A DNA stretch of 27,347 nucleotides from Bacillota bacterium. GTDB taxonomy: Bacteria > Bacillota_I > Bacilli_A > RF39 > UBA660. Below, in pieces: positions 1-6,684 of the stretch. The notes under the pieces were generated by a model. The model was given only the letters and a program-made list of their open reading frames with translations. It made no database searches and had not been told where the DNA came from. The position numbers and the translations under genes are program-made. Position 1 is the stretch's first letter. Every line of letters starts with the position of its first letter. Where the stretch lies: contig DOEC01000019.1 in the NCBI GenBank assembly GCA_003524085.1, positions 1 through 27,347 on the forward strand, in the 5' to 3' direction.

Positions 1-1
1 C

Positions 2-823
2 TGGGTAAAGTTTGGAAAGAATGAAAGTAATCAAGACTTATATTGGAGAATAATAAGAACAAACTCAGATGGTGGAGTAAGACTACTATATCATGGAACA
101 AGTACAACTGCAACTGACGCATTCATAAACCCAAATACAGCATTTAATAAAACATCTTATGACCCAATGTATGTAGGATATATGTATGGAACAAGCGGAT
201 CACTAGTAAATAACAGAAAAAACACTAATAGCAGTACAATAAAAACAACAATAGATACATGGTATGCAAGCAACTTAGAAGCAAAAGGTTATACAAAATA
301 CTTAAGTACAACAGCAGTATACTGTAATGATAGAAGTAATCCAGCAGGTGGATATAATACAGGGAATTCAAGATTTTATTATGGAGCATACACAAGACTA
401 GATACAAATAAAACACCAAGTTATGACTGTACAACAACAGAAGACAAATTTACAGCAGACAAAAGTACTGGAAACGGAAAACTTGACCATCCAATAGCAC
501 TAATGACACCAGATGAAATATCATTTGCAGGAGGACTAATATGGACAAACGCACCAACATGGTATTATAAAAATAGTGCAAACGGAAGTTCTACAGGCTC
601 AACCTGGTGGTGGTTGTTGTCTCCTGTCGATTGGCGTGACAGCTACCCTTACGTGTTCTTCGTGGGTGGTTCGTCCAATCCTGGCTTCTTGGGCAGCAAC
701 GGTGTGGACTACACTGGCGCCGTGCGTCCAGTCCTATCACTAAAATCATGTGTGAAATACTCTAGTGGAGATGGCTCAGCAAGCACACCATACACAATAC
801 AAGAAACTTCAACTGGGTGTTAA
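2..823 (+). CDS. Surface protein with C-terminal lectin-like domain, 5' end missing
   Basis: The reading frame is open from base 2, so the gene begins left of the window; the ATG at 167 is internal. The visible 273 residues start with a WVKFGKNES...YWRIIRTN motif and end with WWWLLSP...GAVRPVLSLKS, the pattern of C-type-lectin/FGE-like domains (DUF6273-like) seen in secreted proteins of gut Firmicutes. The first part is homologous to the end of the protein starting at 26548: both have a WR(I/V) motif followed by an FY/WY...YCND or FNCTN block. Most codons end in A or T, but about 602-736 is GC-rich and A-poor (see separate entry). Function is probably surface binding; that is inference. The protein ends in a Cys. 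Confidence 0.8.
   Translation, partial: WVKFGKNESNQDLYWRIIRTNSDGGVRLLYHGTSTTATDAFINPNTAFNKTSYDPMYVGYMYGTSGSLVNNRKNTNSSTIKTTIDTWYASNLEAKGYTKYLSTTAVYCNDRSNPAGGYNTGNSRFYYGAYTRLDTNKTPSYDCTTTEDKFTADKSTGNGKLDHPIALMTPDEISFAGGLIWTNAPTWYYKNSANGSSTGSTWWWLLSPVDWRDSYPYVFFVGGSSNPGFLGSNGVDYTGAVRPVLSLKSCVKYSSGDGSASTPYTIQETSTGC
602..736 (+). other. Putative hypervariable cassette (DGR variable-region-like) in lectin domain
   Basis: By hand count the block is about 58% G+C with only 16 A in 135 bases, inside a gene and genome that are mostly A and T. It encodes the WWWLLSP to VRPVL part of the lectin-like fold. Of 45 codons 19 end in C and only two (the last cca and cta) end in A, whereas flanking codons mostly end in A or T. 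Many are NNC codons (GTC, GAC, AGC, TAC, TTC, TCC, GGC, AAC), which is what adenine mutagenesis of AAC-rich template codons produces in diversity-generating retroelements. No reverse transcriptase or template repeat lies in the window, so recombination from a silent cassette remains possible. Confidence 0.5.
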
Positions 824-825
824 CC

Positions 826-850
826 AAAAAAGGTTGACATCCTTTTTATT
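826..850 (+). terminator. Hairpin terminator of the surface-protein gene
   Basis: AAAAAGG (827-833) pairs with CCTTTTT (841-847) around a 7-nt loop, directly after the TAA stop. The loop TTGACAT contains the -35 hexamer of the next promoter. Confidence 0.65.
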
Positions 851-862
851 TAGTGGTATTAT
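834..862 (+). promoter_or_regulatory. Promoter for rpsP-khpA
   Basis: Consensus -35 TTGACA at 834-839, a 17-nt spacer, then -10 TATTAT at 857-862. A strong Shine-Dalgarno AGAGGAGG follows at 873-880, 8 nt before the rpsP ATG. Confidence 0.85.
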
Positions 863-888
863 ATTAACAGAAAGAGGAGGAAAATATT

Positions 889-1155
889 ATGGTAAAATTA
901 AGATTAAAAAGAATGGGTTCTAAAAAGAAACCTTTTTACAGAATAGTAGCTGCTGATAGTCATGATAGAAGAGATGGTTCTTTTATAGAATTAGTTGGTA
1001 CTTATAGTCCACTAGAAGACTCTAAAATCAATATCAATGAAGAAGTAGCATTAAAATGGTTAAATAATGGTGCTATGCCTACTGATACTGTTAAAAATCT
1101 ATTAAGTAAGGCTGGAATTATGAAGAAATTTCATGATTCAAAGATGAGTAAGTAA
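889..1155 (+). CDS. rpsP: 30S ribosomal protein bS16
   Basis: At 88 residues it matches the usual length of bS16, an RNA-binding protein of the small ribosomal subunit needed for 30S assembly. The diagnostic N-terminus VKLRLKRMGSKKKPFYRIV and the following ADSHDRRDGSFIELVGTYSP block are clear. It has its own consensus promoter and strong ribosome binding site. The stop TAA overlaps the ATG of khpA by one base (TAATG), so the two are translationally coupled, as in many Firmicutes. The usual further partners rimM, trmD and rplS do not follow here. Confidence 0.97.
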   Translation: MVKLRLKRMGSKKKPFYRIVAADSHDRRDGSFIELVGTYSPLEDSKININEEVALKWLNNGAMPTDTVKNLLSKAGIMKKFHDSKMSK

Positions 1156-1397
1156 TGAGTATTGAACAATTTGCTGAATACCTAGTATCTAATATTGCTA
1201 AGGAATCTGATTTAGTTAAAGTAAAGAAGTTTGAAACTGAAGAAGGTAATATTCTTGAAATACTTGTTAGTGAAAGCGATATGCCACGTGTAATAGGTAG
1301 GCAAGGAGTAGTGGCTAATAGTATTAAGACTCTTATTCAAGCAAAAGCTTACAATGATGGAGTTAAAAATTTAAAAATTAATATTGACTCATTTTAA
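1155..1397 (+). CDS. khpA: KhpA, KH-domain RNA-binding protein
   Basis: This is a single type-II KH domain of 80 residues. The RNA-contacting GxxG loop appears as IGRQGVVANSIKTLI. KhpA works with KhpB as an RNA chaperone affecting cell elongation and division in Gram-positive bacteria; this role is known for the family, not visible here. The gene follows rpsP with a 1-base overlap, which is its standard position, and ends in an intrinsic terminator instead of continuing to rimM. Confidence 0.92.
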   Translation: MSIEQFAEYLVSNIAKESDLVKVKKFETEEGNILEILVSESDMPRVIGRQGVVANSIKTLIQAKAYNDGVKNLKINIDSF

Positions 1398-1422
1398 GAT
1401 TAGATAATGTCTAATCTTTTTT
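1397..1422 (+). terminator. Terminator of rpsP-khpA
   Basis: AGATTAGA (1397-1404) pairs perfectly with TCTAATCT (1410-1417) around a 5-nt loop, followed by a run of T to 1422. Confidence 0.9.
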
Positions 1423-1464
1423 GTAACAACATAATATAAAAAGTTTTCTAAATGAACAAAATAC

Positions 1465-1493
1465 TAGACAAAACTTATATATTATGTTATATT
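1465..1493 (+). promoter_or_regulatory. Promoter of the type III antitoxin RNA
   Basis: -35 TAGACA at 1465-1470, 17-nt spacer, extended -10 TGT-TATATT (1485-1493). Transcription would start near 1499-1501, just before a short palindrome (about 1498-1516) and the tandem repeats. Confidence 0.7.
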
Positions 1494-1499
1494 ATATAT

Positions 1500-1717
1500 G
1501 CAGTTTAAAACTGCATTAGCAAAAAGTAGGTGAAGCCAGCCTTGCCTAAGTGGTGGCTAAAATGTGCAGCTAATAAAGTAGGTGAAGCCAGCCTTGTCTA
1601 AGTGGTGACTAAAATGTGCAGCTAATAAAGTAGGTGAAGCCAGCCTTGCCTAAGTGGTGGCTAAAATGTGCAGCTAAAAAAGCAGTGGTTAGAGAGCTTA
1701 CTCTAACCTTTAATTTT
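1500..1717 (+). ncRNA. Type III antitoxin RNA (ToxI/AntiQ-like), three 52-nt repeats
   Basis: The RNA consists of an opening palindrome, three contiguous 52-nt repeats (1526-1577, 1578-1629, 1630-1681) and a hairpin GGTTAGAG/CTCTAACC (1687-1708) followed by a T-rich tract. This is the layout of ToxI, AntiQ and CptI antitoxins: a repeat array, a leaky terminator, then the toxin gene. In ToxIN systems the toxin cuts each repeat into a pseudoknot that inhibits it. Repeat 2 differs from repeat 1 at only two positions (repeat positions 20 and 31). They form a compensatory C-G to T-A change in a GCC/GGC stem, which supports a folded RNA. No ORF fits here. Confidence 0.75.
1526..1681 (+). repeat. 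Three tandem 52-bp direct repeats
   Basis: Each unit begins GTAGGTGAAGCCAGCCTTG. Copies 1 and 2 differ by two bases; copy 3 differs from copy 1 by one base near its end. No spacers separate them, so this is not a CRISPR array. Confidence 0.95.
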
Positions 1718-1718
1718 A
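1687..1718 (+). terminator. Leaky terminator between antitoxin repeats and toxin gene
   Basis: GGTTAGAG (1687-1694) pairs perfectly with CTCTAACC (1701-1708), followed by TTTAATTTTAT. The interrupted T tract fits the partial readthrough that type III loci use to set the antitoxin-to-toxin ratio. Confidence 0.7.
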
Positions 1719-1738
1719 TAAGAAAGGAGTGTTGAACA

Positions 1739-2126
1739 GTGAATAGTAGTTTTAAAATAGTAAAAATTGATAGCGACTACTGTGATTATTTAAGATAGTT
1801 TGATAAAAGAGTGTTTTAATGCTGGAGTAAAAGATTTAAGGCCTTTTATAGGAGTACTATTTGCAGTTGAAGGACATGAGTATTACGCACCTTTATCTAG
1901 TCCAAAACCAAAACATAAGCATCCTAAAAATACTTTGGACTTAGCTAAAATTGATAATGGCAGATTAGGTGTAGTTAATTTACATAAAAATTTAATTATA
2001 AGTAAGTCAAAAAGGTTATATAAACTAAGAGTAAAAAATATTTTGCCTACAAATGTAAGTGACAGATGTTGCGACTATAAATTACTTGAAGAAAAGTGTA
2101 AAGAATATTCTAAGGTTACAAATTAA
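1739..2126 (+). pseudogene. Broken ToxN/AbiQ-family endoribonuclease toxin
   Basis: The toxin would start at GTG 1739, 9 nt after the Shine-Dalgarno AAAGGAG (1723-1729). The first 19 codons (FKIVKIDSDYCDYLR) match the ToxN N-terminus, then an in-frame TAG stands at 1796-1798. The frame continues FDKRVF and then shifts by one base in the T run 1814-1817, after which the frame reads NAGVKDLRPFIGVLFAVEG and APLSSPKPKHKHPKN, the family core. GVVNL is joined directly to HKNLIISKSKRLYKL near 1982/1983. In ToxN about 40 residues lie between these blocks, so an internal deletion is likely. The C-terminal DYKLLEEKCKEY matches ToxN. With three lesions the toxin is almost surely inactive. The family assignment is from remembered motifs. 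Confidence 0.82.
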
Positions 2127-2143
2127 GTAATCTTTTTCTTTTT
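2112..2143 (+). terminator. Terminator of the toxin locus
   Basis: AAGGTTAC (2112-2119) pairs with GTAATCTT (2127-2134) with one G-T wobble, followed by a T-rich tract. It overlaps the stop codon of the toxin remnant. Confidence 0.75.
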
Positions 2144-2166
2144 GTCTCTTTTATTTTTTAATTAAA

Positions 2167-2177
2167 TGTGTTATAGT
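2167..2177 (+). promoter_or_regulatory. Extended -10 promoter for recD2, possibly leaderless
   Basis: TATAGT at 2172-2177 preceded by an extended TGT. A start 7 nt downstream would fall at the recD2 ATG (2184), and no Shine-Dalgarno is present. No clear -35 is seen. Confidence 0.45.
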
Positions 2178-2183
2178 ATTTTT

Positions 2184-4361
2184 ATGAAAGAAAATTATAT
2201 AAAAGGAAATATTGTTAGAATGCTTTTTGAAAGTTCAACTGGCTACAAGGTTGGACTTTTTAGAGTTAAAGAAATTGGACTAGAGGAATATAAACCATAC
2301 TTAAATAAAACTATAACTTTTACTGGAAACTTTATGCCACTTAATAATGAGTTAACTTATATGTTTATTGGTTCTTTTGTAAATCATCCAAGGTTTGGTA
2401 TACAGTTTAATGTAACTAGCTATGAAAGTGTAACTCCATCAACCTTAGACGGAATAGTATCGTATTTAAGTAGTGATTTATTTAAAGGAATAGGTATTAA
2501 AACTGCTAAAAATATTGTTGATACATTTAAGGATGACACAATTAACATAATTAAAAGTGGTAATCCACTTCTATCTAAAGTAAAAGGAATGAATGAAAAA
2601 AAAGCTCGTGAATTAACTAGAAAAATGCTAGAATATGATAAAGACCAAACTTTAATAGTTGCTTTTAATAAGCTGGGGTTTACCACAGAAGAATGTCTTA
2701 AAATAATCAACAAATATAAAGATAGAAGTTTTGAAATAATTGAAAACAATATCTATTTACTAAATGAAGACATAAATTTCTTAAAACTAGATAAAGTATT
2801 TTTATCTTTACACGAAGAAACTGACAAATTAAGATTAAACGCTTTAACTAAATATTGTATTAAGAATCTCTGCTATAGTACTGGTAATACTTTAATTGAT
2901 AAAGAAAGCTTATATTTAGAAATGTCTAAATTTTTTGATAGTACTATTACAACTAGTTTGTTTCTTAATACTTTAGATGAACTAATAGACATGGGAGAAA
3001 TTGTAGAAGTAGACACACTTATTACATTAAATAATTTCTATGAAACTGAAGAAAATATTGCAGACTTTATAATGTCTATAGATAAAACAAGTGATTTACT
3101 TGATAAAGAACAGATACTAAAGTATATAGAAAAATACGAAAAAGAAAATAGCATAATTTTTAATGAAGAACAAAAAAATGCAATAAGCGGGGCTTCAATA
3201 AATAATTTCTTTATTATATCAGGTGGTCCAGGAACAGGTAAAACCACAATTATAAAGGCTATTGTTGATATCTATGAAAAAATGAATCCACGTGTTACAG
3301 TTAACGACATAACCTTACTTGCGCCTACTGGAAGGGCAGCTAAAAGAATAACTGAAAGTGTTGGTAGAAAATCTAGTACAATACATAAATTTTTAAAATG
3401 GAACAAAGAAACTAAAGAATTTAATGTTAATAGATTTAATCCTAGTGATACAAAACTTATAATTGTAGATGAATCAAGCATGGTAGATATATTCTTATTT
3501 AATAGTTTAATAGAAGCATTAATGCCTAATGTGAAAATTATTTTAGTTGGAGATGCTAACCAATTACCAAGTATCGCACCAGGTAACTTACTAAAAGACT
3601 TGCTTTCTGTTAAAAGCACAGCTAAAATATATCTTAAAGAAATATATAGAACTAAAAGTGACTCATACATAATTCCTCTTGCAAATTTAATAAAAGATCA
3701 AGTTGAATTTACAGAAGTTCCAGAAAGTCACGAGGATTTTAGATTTATTAATACAAATGATATGCAAATTAAAAGTTACTTGACAAGTATATGTGAAAAA
3801 GCAAAAGAAAAAGATATTGATATTGATAACTTTCAAGTTTTAATTCCAATGTATAAAGGAGAAAACGGAATAGATAATATTAATAAAATTATGCAAGATA
3901 TCTTTAATCCTGAAACACTTGGAAAAACTGAAATAATTTTAAATAATACTTTATATAGGGAAGGAGATAAAGTACTTCAACTAGTAAACGATGTAGATAG
4001 TAATATCTATAATGGAGATGTCGGATATATTAAAAGAATAGTAAACGGTAAAACCCCACTTGTGCAAATAACATACAACACAAATACTGTCACATATACA
4101 AAGGGAAAGTTTGACGAGTTTACTTTATCTTATGCAGTAAGTGTACATAAAAGTCAAGGTAGCGAATACGATAATGTTATACTTGTCATTCCAAGCAATA
4201 TGAAAAGAATGCTATATAATAAGCTTGTTTATACAGCTGTCACAAGGGCAAAAAAAAGTTTAATTATAATTGGTAGTATTGATAGTTTAAACTATAGTAT
4301 AAAAGAAATTCAAGGAAGTAATAGATTAACTTCTTTAAAAACATTTTTTAGTATAAAATAA
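2184..4361 (+). CDS. recD2: RecD2-type 5'-3' DNA helicase
   Basis: RecD2 is the SF1B helicase of bacteria lacking RecBC, acting in DNA repair and fork maintenance. From ATG 2184 the protein has 725 residues, normal for the family. The N-terminal half carries the OB-like and helix-hairpin-helix regions (GIGIKTAKNIVDTF, VKGMNEKKA). The helicase core shows Walker A GGPGTGKTT at 347-355, motif II VDESSMVD around D429, VGDANQLPS around D457, and the motif V/VI region VHKSQGSEYDNV near 654-665 followed by YTAVTRAKK. I prefer ATG 2184 to the in-frame ATG at 2166, because the latter overlaps the putative -10. recD2 lies upstream of the AI-2E transporter and alaS, as in Bacillus. Confidence 0.95.
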   Translation: MKENYIKGNIVRMLFESSTGYKVGLFRVKEIGLEEYKPYLNKTITFTGNFMPLNNELTYMFIGSFVNHPRFGIQFNVTSYESVTPSTLDGIVSYLSSDLFKGIGIKTAKNIVDTFKDDTINIIKSGNPLLSKVKGMNEKKARELTRKMLEYDKDQTLIVAFNKLGFTTEECLKIINKYKDRSFEIIENNIYLLNEDINFLKLDKVFLSLHEETDKLRLNALTKYCIKNLCYSTGNTLIDKESLYLEMSKFFDSTITTSLFLNTLDELIDMGEIVEVDTLITLNNFYETEENIADFIMSIDKTSDLLDKEQILKYIEKYEKENSIIFNEEQKNAISGASINNFFIISGGPGTGKTTIIKAIVDIYEKMNPRVTVNDITLLAPTGRAAKRITESVGRKSSTIHKFLKWNKETKEFNVNRFNPSDTKLIIVDESSMVDIFLFNSLIEALMPNVKIILVGDANQLPSIAPGNLLKDLLSVKSTAKIYLKEIYRTKSDSYIIPLANLIKDQVEFTEVPESHEDFRFINTNDMQIKSYLTSICEKAKEKDIDIDNFQVLIPMYKGENGIDNINKIMQDIFNPETLGKTEIILNNTLYREGDKVLQLVNDVDSNIYNGDVGYIKRIVNGKTPLVQITYNTNTVTYTKGKFDEFTLSYAVSVHKSQGSEYDNVILVIPSNMKRMLYNKLVYTAVTRAKKSLIIIGSIDSLNYSIKEIQGSNRLTSLKTFFSIK

Positions 4362-4396
4362 AATACTTTGGTTAACATATAACTAGAGGTGTGAAA

Positions 4397-4537
4397 ATGA
4401 AAAATATGATGTATATGCTAGGTGGAGTAGGAGTTGGAATTGTAGCTAGTAAATATGGAAAAGATATAATGAAGGCTATGAAAAAAGAAAAGAAAACTCT
4501 TACTAAAACAGCTAATCAATTTCTAAAAAGCAACTAA
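4397..4537 (+). CDS. Small 46-residue protein, YtxH-like
   Basis: ATG 4397 is preceded by a Shine-Dalgarno-like AGAGGTG. The peptide begins with a short Gly-rich hydrophobic stretch (YMLGGVGVGIVASKYG) followed by a Lys-rich helix (MKAMKKEKKTLTKTANQF). This resembles small YtxH-type envelope proteins, but I cannot assign a function. It sits 35 bp after recD2 and ends in a 9-bp hairpin. Confidence 0.65.
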   Translation: MKNMMYMLGGVGVGIVASKYGKDIMKAMKKEKKTLTKTANQFLKSN

Positions 4538-4553
4538 ACATTAAAGTTGCTTT
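4527..4553 (+). terminator. Weak terminator after the 46-residue gene
   Basis: AAAGCAACT (4527-4535) pairs perfectly with AGTTGCTTT (4545-4553). The T tract is short, so termination may be partial. Confidence 0.55.
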
Positions 4554-4561
4554 AAATAATG

Positions 4562-4603
4562 TGTAAACTTTGTTTACATTTTTCTTTATTTTAGGCATAT
4601 AAT
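4562..4603 (+). promoter_or_regulatory. Promoter with overlapping inverted-repeat operator
   Basis: TGTAAAC-TTT-GTTTACA (4562-4578) is a perfect 7-bp inverted repeat. Its right arm supplies TTTACA as a possible -35 (19 nt spacing; TACATT gives 17), and TATAAT lies at 4598-4603. A repressor bound there would block this promoter. The regulator is unknown. Confidence 0.6.
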
Positions 4604-4634
4604 TTGGTAAAATTTACTTAAGAGAGGTGAAAAA

Positions 4635-5810
4635 ATGAAAAAAGAAAAAATTAACGTTGATGAATTAAACGAAGTAATTGATACAGGCAATAAAATATTA
4701 AAATTGAGCTATTTTGTAATGGTAATAGCATTAATTGGAGGAATAATATTTCTACTAAGAACACTTAATATATTTCCAATAATTGGTACAATTTTAAGTG
4801 TAATAAGTCCTTTCTTTATTGGTTTTATTATTGCATGGCTTCTAAATCCACTAGTTAACAAATTAACAAGTCATGGAATGAAAAGAAGTTTATCAACTGT
4901 CTTAGTATTCTTATTATTCTTTGTAGCAATTTATTTATTTTGTTTAGCAATTATACCAAGTTTAATAACTCAACTTAATGATATTGCTAAAATGATACCT
5001 GACTTACTTAAAAATGGTGAAGAAATAGTAGATAAAGTATTCTTAAGAATTACTGATAGTACTAATATAGATATGTCTAGTGTTAAAGTTGATTTTATAA
5101 ATTATGTTAATGATTTTTCAAAGAGTATAAGTACAGATATGCCTACTAAGGTTATAACTATAGTACAAGATTTAGCAAGTGGAATAGGTAAATTTGCAAT
5201 AGGTGTAGTAATAGGTTTCTATCTATTATTTAACTTTAATAACTTTAGTAAACATATTTTAAATATTGTACCTAAGAAGTTTAAGGCTGATACTGAAAGA
5301 ATATTTAGTGAACTAGGTGGAATTGTATATAGTTTCATTAATGGAACATTTATAGATACTTTAATATTATTCGTTGTTTCTATTATAGGATTCAGCTTAA
5401 TTGGACTTAATGCACCTGTGTTTTTTGCATTCTTCTGTGCATTTACTAACATTATTCCGTATATTGGTCCTTACATTGGTGGAATACCTGCAATACTTGT
5501 AGGGTTTAGTCAAAGTCCAGTAACTGGTTTATTGGTTTTAATATTTATCATAGTTGCACAAGCACTTGAAAGTAACTTCTTACATCCGATAGTAATCGGA
5601 AAAAAACTAGACTTACACCCAGTTACAATAGTTATATCATTATTGATTTTTGGACATTTCTTTGGTATAATGGGAATGATTATTGCAACACCTGTTGTTG
5701 CAATGTTAAAGAGTTTATATATATTCTTTGATGAAAAATATGAATTCTTTGGATATGCAAAAGAAGAAAATGTTAAAAAAGAAATAAGTAAGATTAGATA
5801 TTCTAAATAG
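4635..5810 (+). CDS. AI-2E family membrane transporter
   Basis: The 391-residue protein has the family's layout: two N-terminal helices (LSYFVMVIALIGGIIFLL and a second around ISPFFIGFIIAWLLNPL), a third near residue 95, a soluble middle of about 100 residues, then a C-terminal membrane block with IPYIGPYIGGIPAIL and the conserved tail ESNFLHPIVIGKKLDLHPV. Members export small molecules or, in some branches, exchange Na+ and H+; the substrate here cannot be told. The start has the Shine-Dalgarno AGAGAGGTG. In Bacillus the orthologue (yrrI) lies directly upstream of alaS; here a T-box and three genes intervene. Confidence 0.93.
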   Translation: MKKEKINVDELNEVIDTGNKILKLSYFVMVIALIGGIIFLLRTLNIFPIIGTILSVISPFFIGFIIAWLLNPLVNKLTSHGMKRSLSTVLVFLLFFVAIYLFCLAIIPSLITQLNDIAKMIPDLLKNGEEIVDKVFLRITDSTNIDMSSVKVDFINYVNDFSKSISTDMPTKVITIVQDLASGIGKFAIGVVIGFYLLFNFNNFSKHILNIVPKKFKADTERIFSELGGIVYSFINGTFIDTLILFVVSIIGFSLIGLNAPVFFAFFCAFTNIIPYIGPYIGGIPAILVGFSQSPVTGLLVLIFIIVAQALESNFLHPIVIGKKLDLHPVTIVISLLIFGHFFGIMGMIIATPVVAMLKSLYIFFDEKYEFFGYAKEENVKKEISKIRYSK

Positions 5811-5814
5811 AGAA

Positions 5815-5964
5815 CTCTTGGTTGGTGGAAAAGAGTAAGAAGTTTATTCTGAAGCTATTCTTTAAGTGCCATTAATCTTGGCCGGATAACACCGTTATAT
5901 GTAATTAAGTAAATAATAGGATGGTACCGTGCATTTGTTGCACTCCTTATGTGCCATCTTTTTT
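5815..5964 (+). promoter_or_regulatory. T-box riboswitch, alanine type, short stem I
   Basis: The T-box core AGGATGGTACCGTG (5918-5931) is present. The antiterminator is canonical: AGGA (5918-5921) pairs with TCCT (5944-5947), the 7-nt bulge TGGTACC would bind a tRNA ACCA end, and GTGCA (5929-5933) pairs with TGCAC (5939-5943). The competing terminator pairs GATGGTAC (5920-5927) with GTGCCATC (5951-5958), followed by six T. The specifier loop shows an AGTA-like strand (GTAA) opposite GAA-GCT-A with GCT (Ala) at 5854-5856. Stem I is AAAGA/TCTTT plus GAA/TTC capped by five bases, so the distal tRNA-elbow-binding part is missing. No clear promoter precedes it; readthrough from the transporter is possible. 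Confidence 0.88.
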
Positions 5965-5981
5965 ATTTGAAGGGAGGTTTT

Positions 5982-6620
5982 ATGGAGTTAGAAAAAAGTT
6001 TTAACAATGGTTACGGATATATTACTATTTTAAATGATAAGAAAAAACTAACTATAGAGTATGCACCTAATTTAGACTTGTATTTTATAGTAGAAGATAC
6101 AAGTGAGTTTGTCATAACAAAAGAAGACTATCAAATTTATGAGTTGTTTTCAAAATTATATGAAACTATTATTAGTGCTGACGTGTTTAACCAAAGCAGT
6201 TTTGATTATTACATGAGTGAGTTTTTAGGGCATTTTGATAATGAATTTATTAGTTATGAAGATTATTTAAAGAAAACTAAAAAAAGTCTTGAATTTAAAA
6301 GAAAGCAAAACTATTATACTAGCTTAGTTAATAATGGTAAGATAGTATGGAAGTGTGATGATTATCCGCATGATATAGGCCCTTCTTTTGAAATATCAAA
6401 GTGTACCGACATAATTAAAATTACTTTTGATAAGGGTGACACTGAAAAACAAGATTTATTTCATCCTAAAAATAGAACTACTGTTAGAATAAGAACAAGT
6501 GGTTCAGCATATAACTATTTTTATATTCCATTCATGATGCTTTTTAAAGAGTTAAAAGAGCTAGTTTTAATAGACCAAATACATATTGAAGAATATTTAT
6601 ATACAAAAAAATTAAAATAG
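5982..6620 (+). CDS. Hypothetical protein directly under T-box control
   Basis: I do not recognise this 212-residue soluble protein. ATG 5982 is chosen because GAAGGGAGG ends 4 nt upstream and the in-frame ATG at 5949 lies inside the T-box terminator. It is acidic in the first half with many Tyr and Phe, has no membrane segment, and has a C-terminal block PKNRTTVRIRTSGSAYNY and FMMLFKELKELVL. It is the first gene after the alanine T-box, so its expression should rise when tRNA-Ala is uncharged, unless the terminator mainly serves alaS further down. Codon use resembles the neighbours. Confidence 0.8.
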   Translation: MELEKSFNNGYGYITILNDKKKLTIEYAPNLDLYFIVEDTSEFVITKEDYQIYELFSKLYETIISADVFNQSSFDYYMSEFLGHFDNEFISYEDYLKKTKKSLEFKRKQNYYTSLVNNGKIVWKCDDYPHDIGPSFEISKCTDIIKITFDKGDTEKQDLFHPKNRTTVRIRTSGSAYNYFYIPFMMLFKELKELVLIDQIHIEEYLYTKKLK

Positions 6621-6623
6621 GTA

Positions 6624-6652
6624 TTTACAAAAGTATGTTTGTGTTATATAAT
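6624..6652 (+). promoter_or_regulatory. Promoter for the kinase-like gene and alaS
   Basis: TTTACA (6624-6629), a 17-nt spacer, and consensus TATAAT (6647-6652). Shine-Dalgarno AAGGAGAG lies just before ATG 6685. It would give alaS transcription independent of the T-box. Confidence 0.8.
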
Positions 6653-6684
6653 GGTAACAGAGCTTATTTAAGGAGAGTGAATTT

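Noticed and set aside
1526..1681. CRISPR array
   Set aside because: The 52-bp repeats are directly contiguous, with no spacers, and no cas genes are present.
1796..1798. TAG read through as a sense codon
   Set aside because: TAG ends at least nine other genes here, and a frameshift follows in the same gene.
1800..2126. Complete 108-residue gene starting at TTG 1800
   Set aside because: The ToxN N-terminus is encoded upstream in another frame with a proper Shine-Dalgarno, so this is the tail of a broken gene.
3272..3670. Minus-strand ORF of 132 codons inside recD2, and similar antisense ORFs elsewhere
   Set aside because: They are shadows of strong plus-strand genes, with no ribosome binding site or recognisable motifs.
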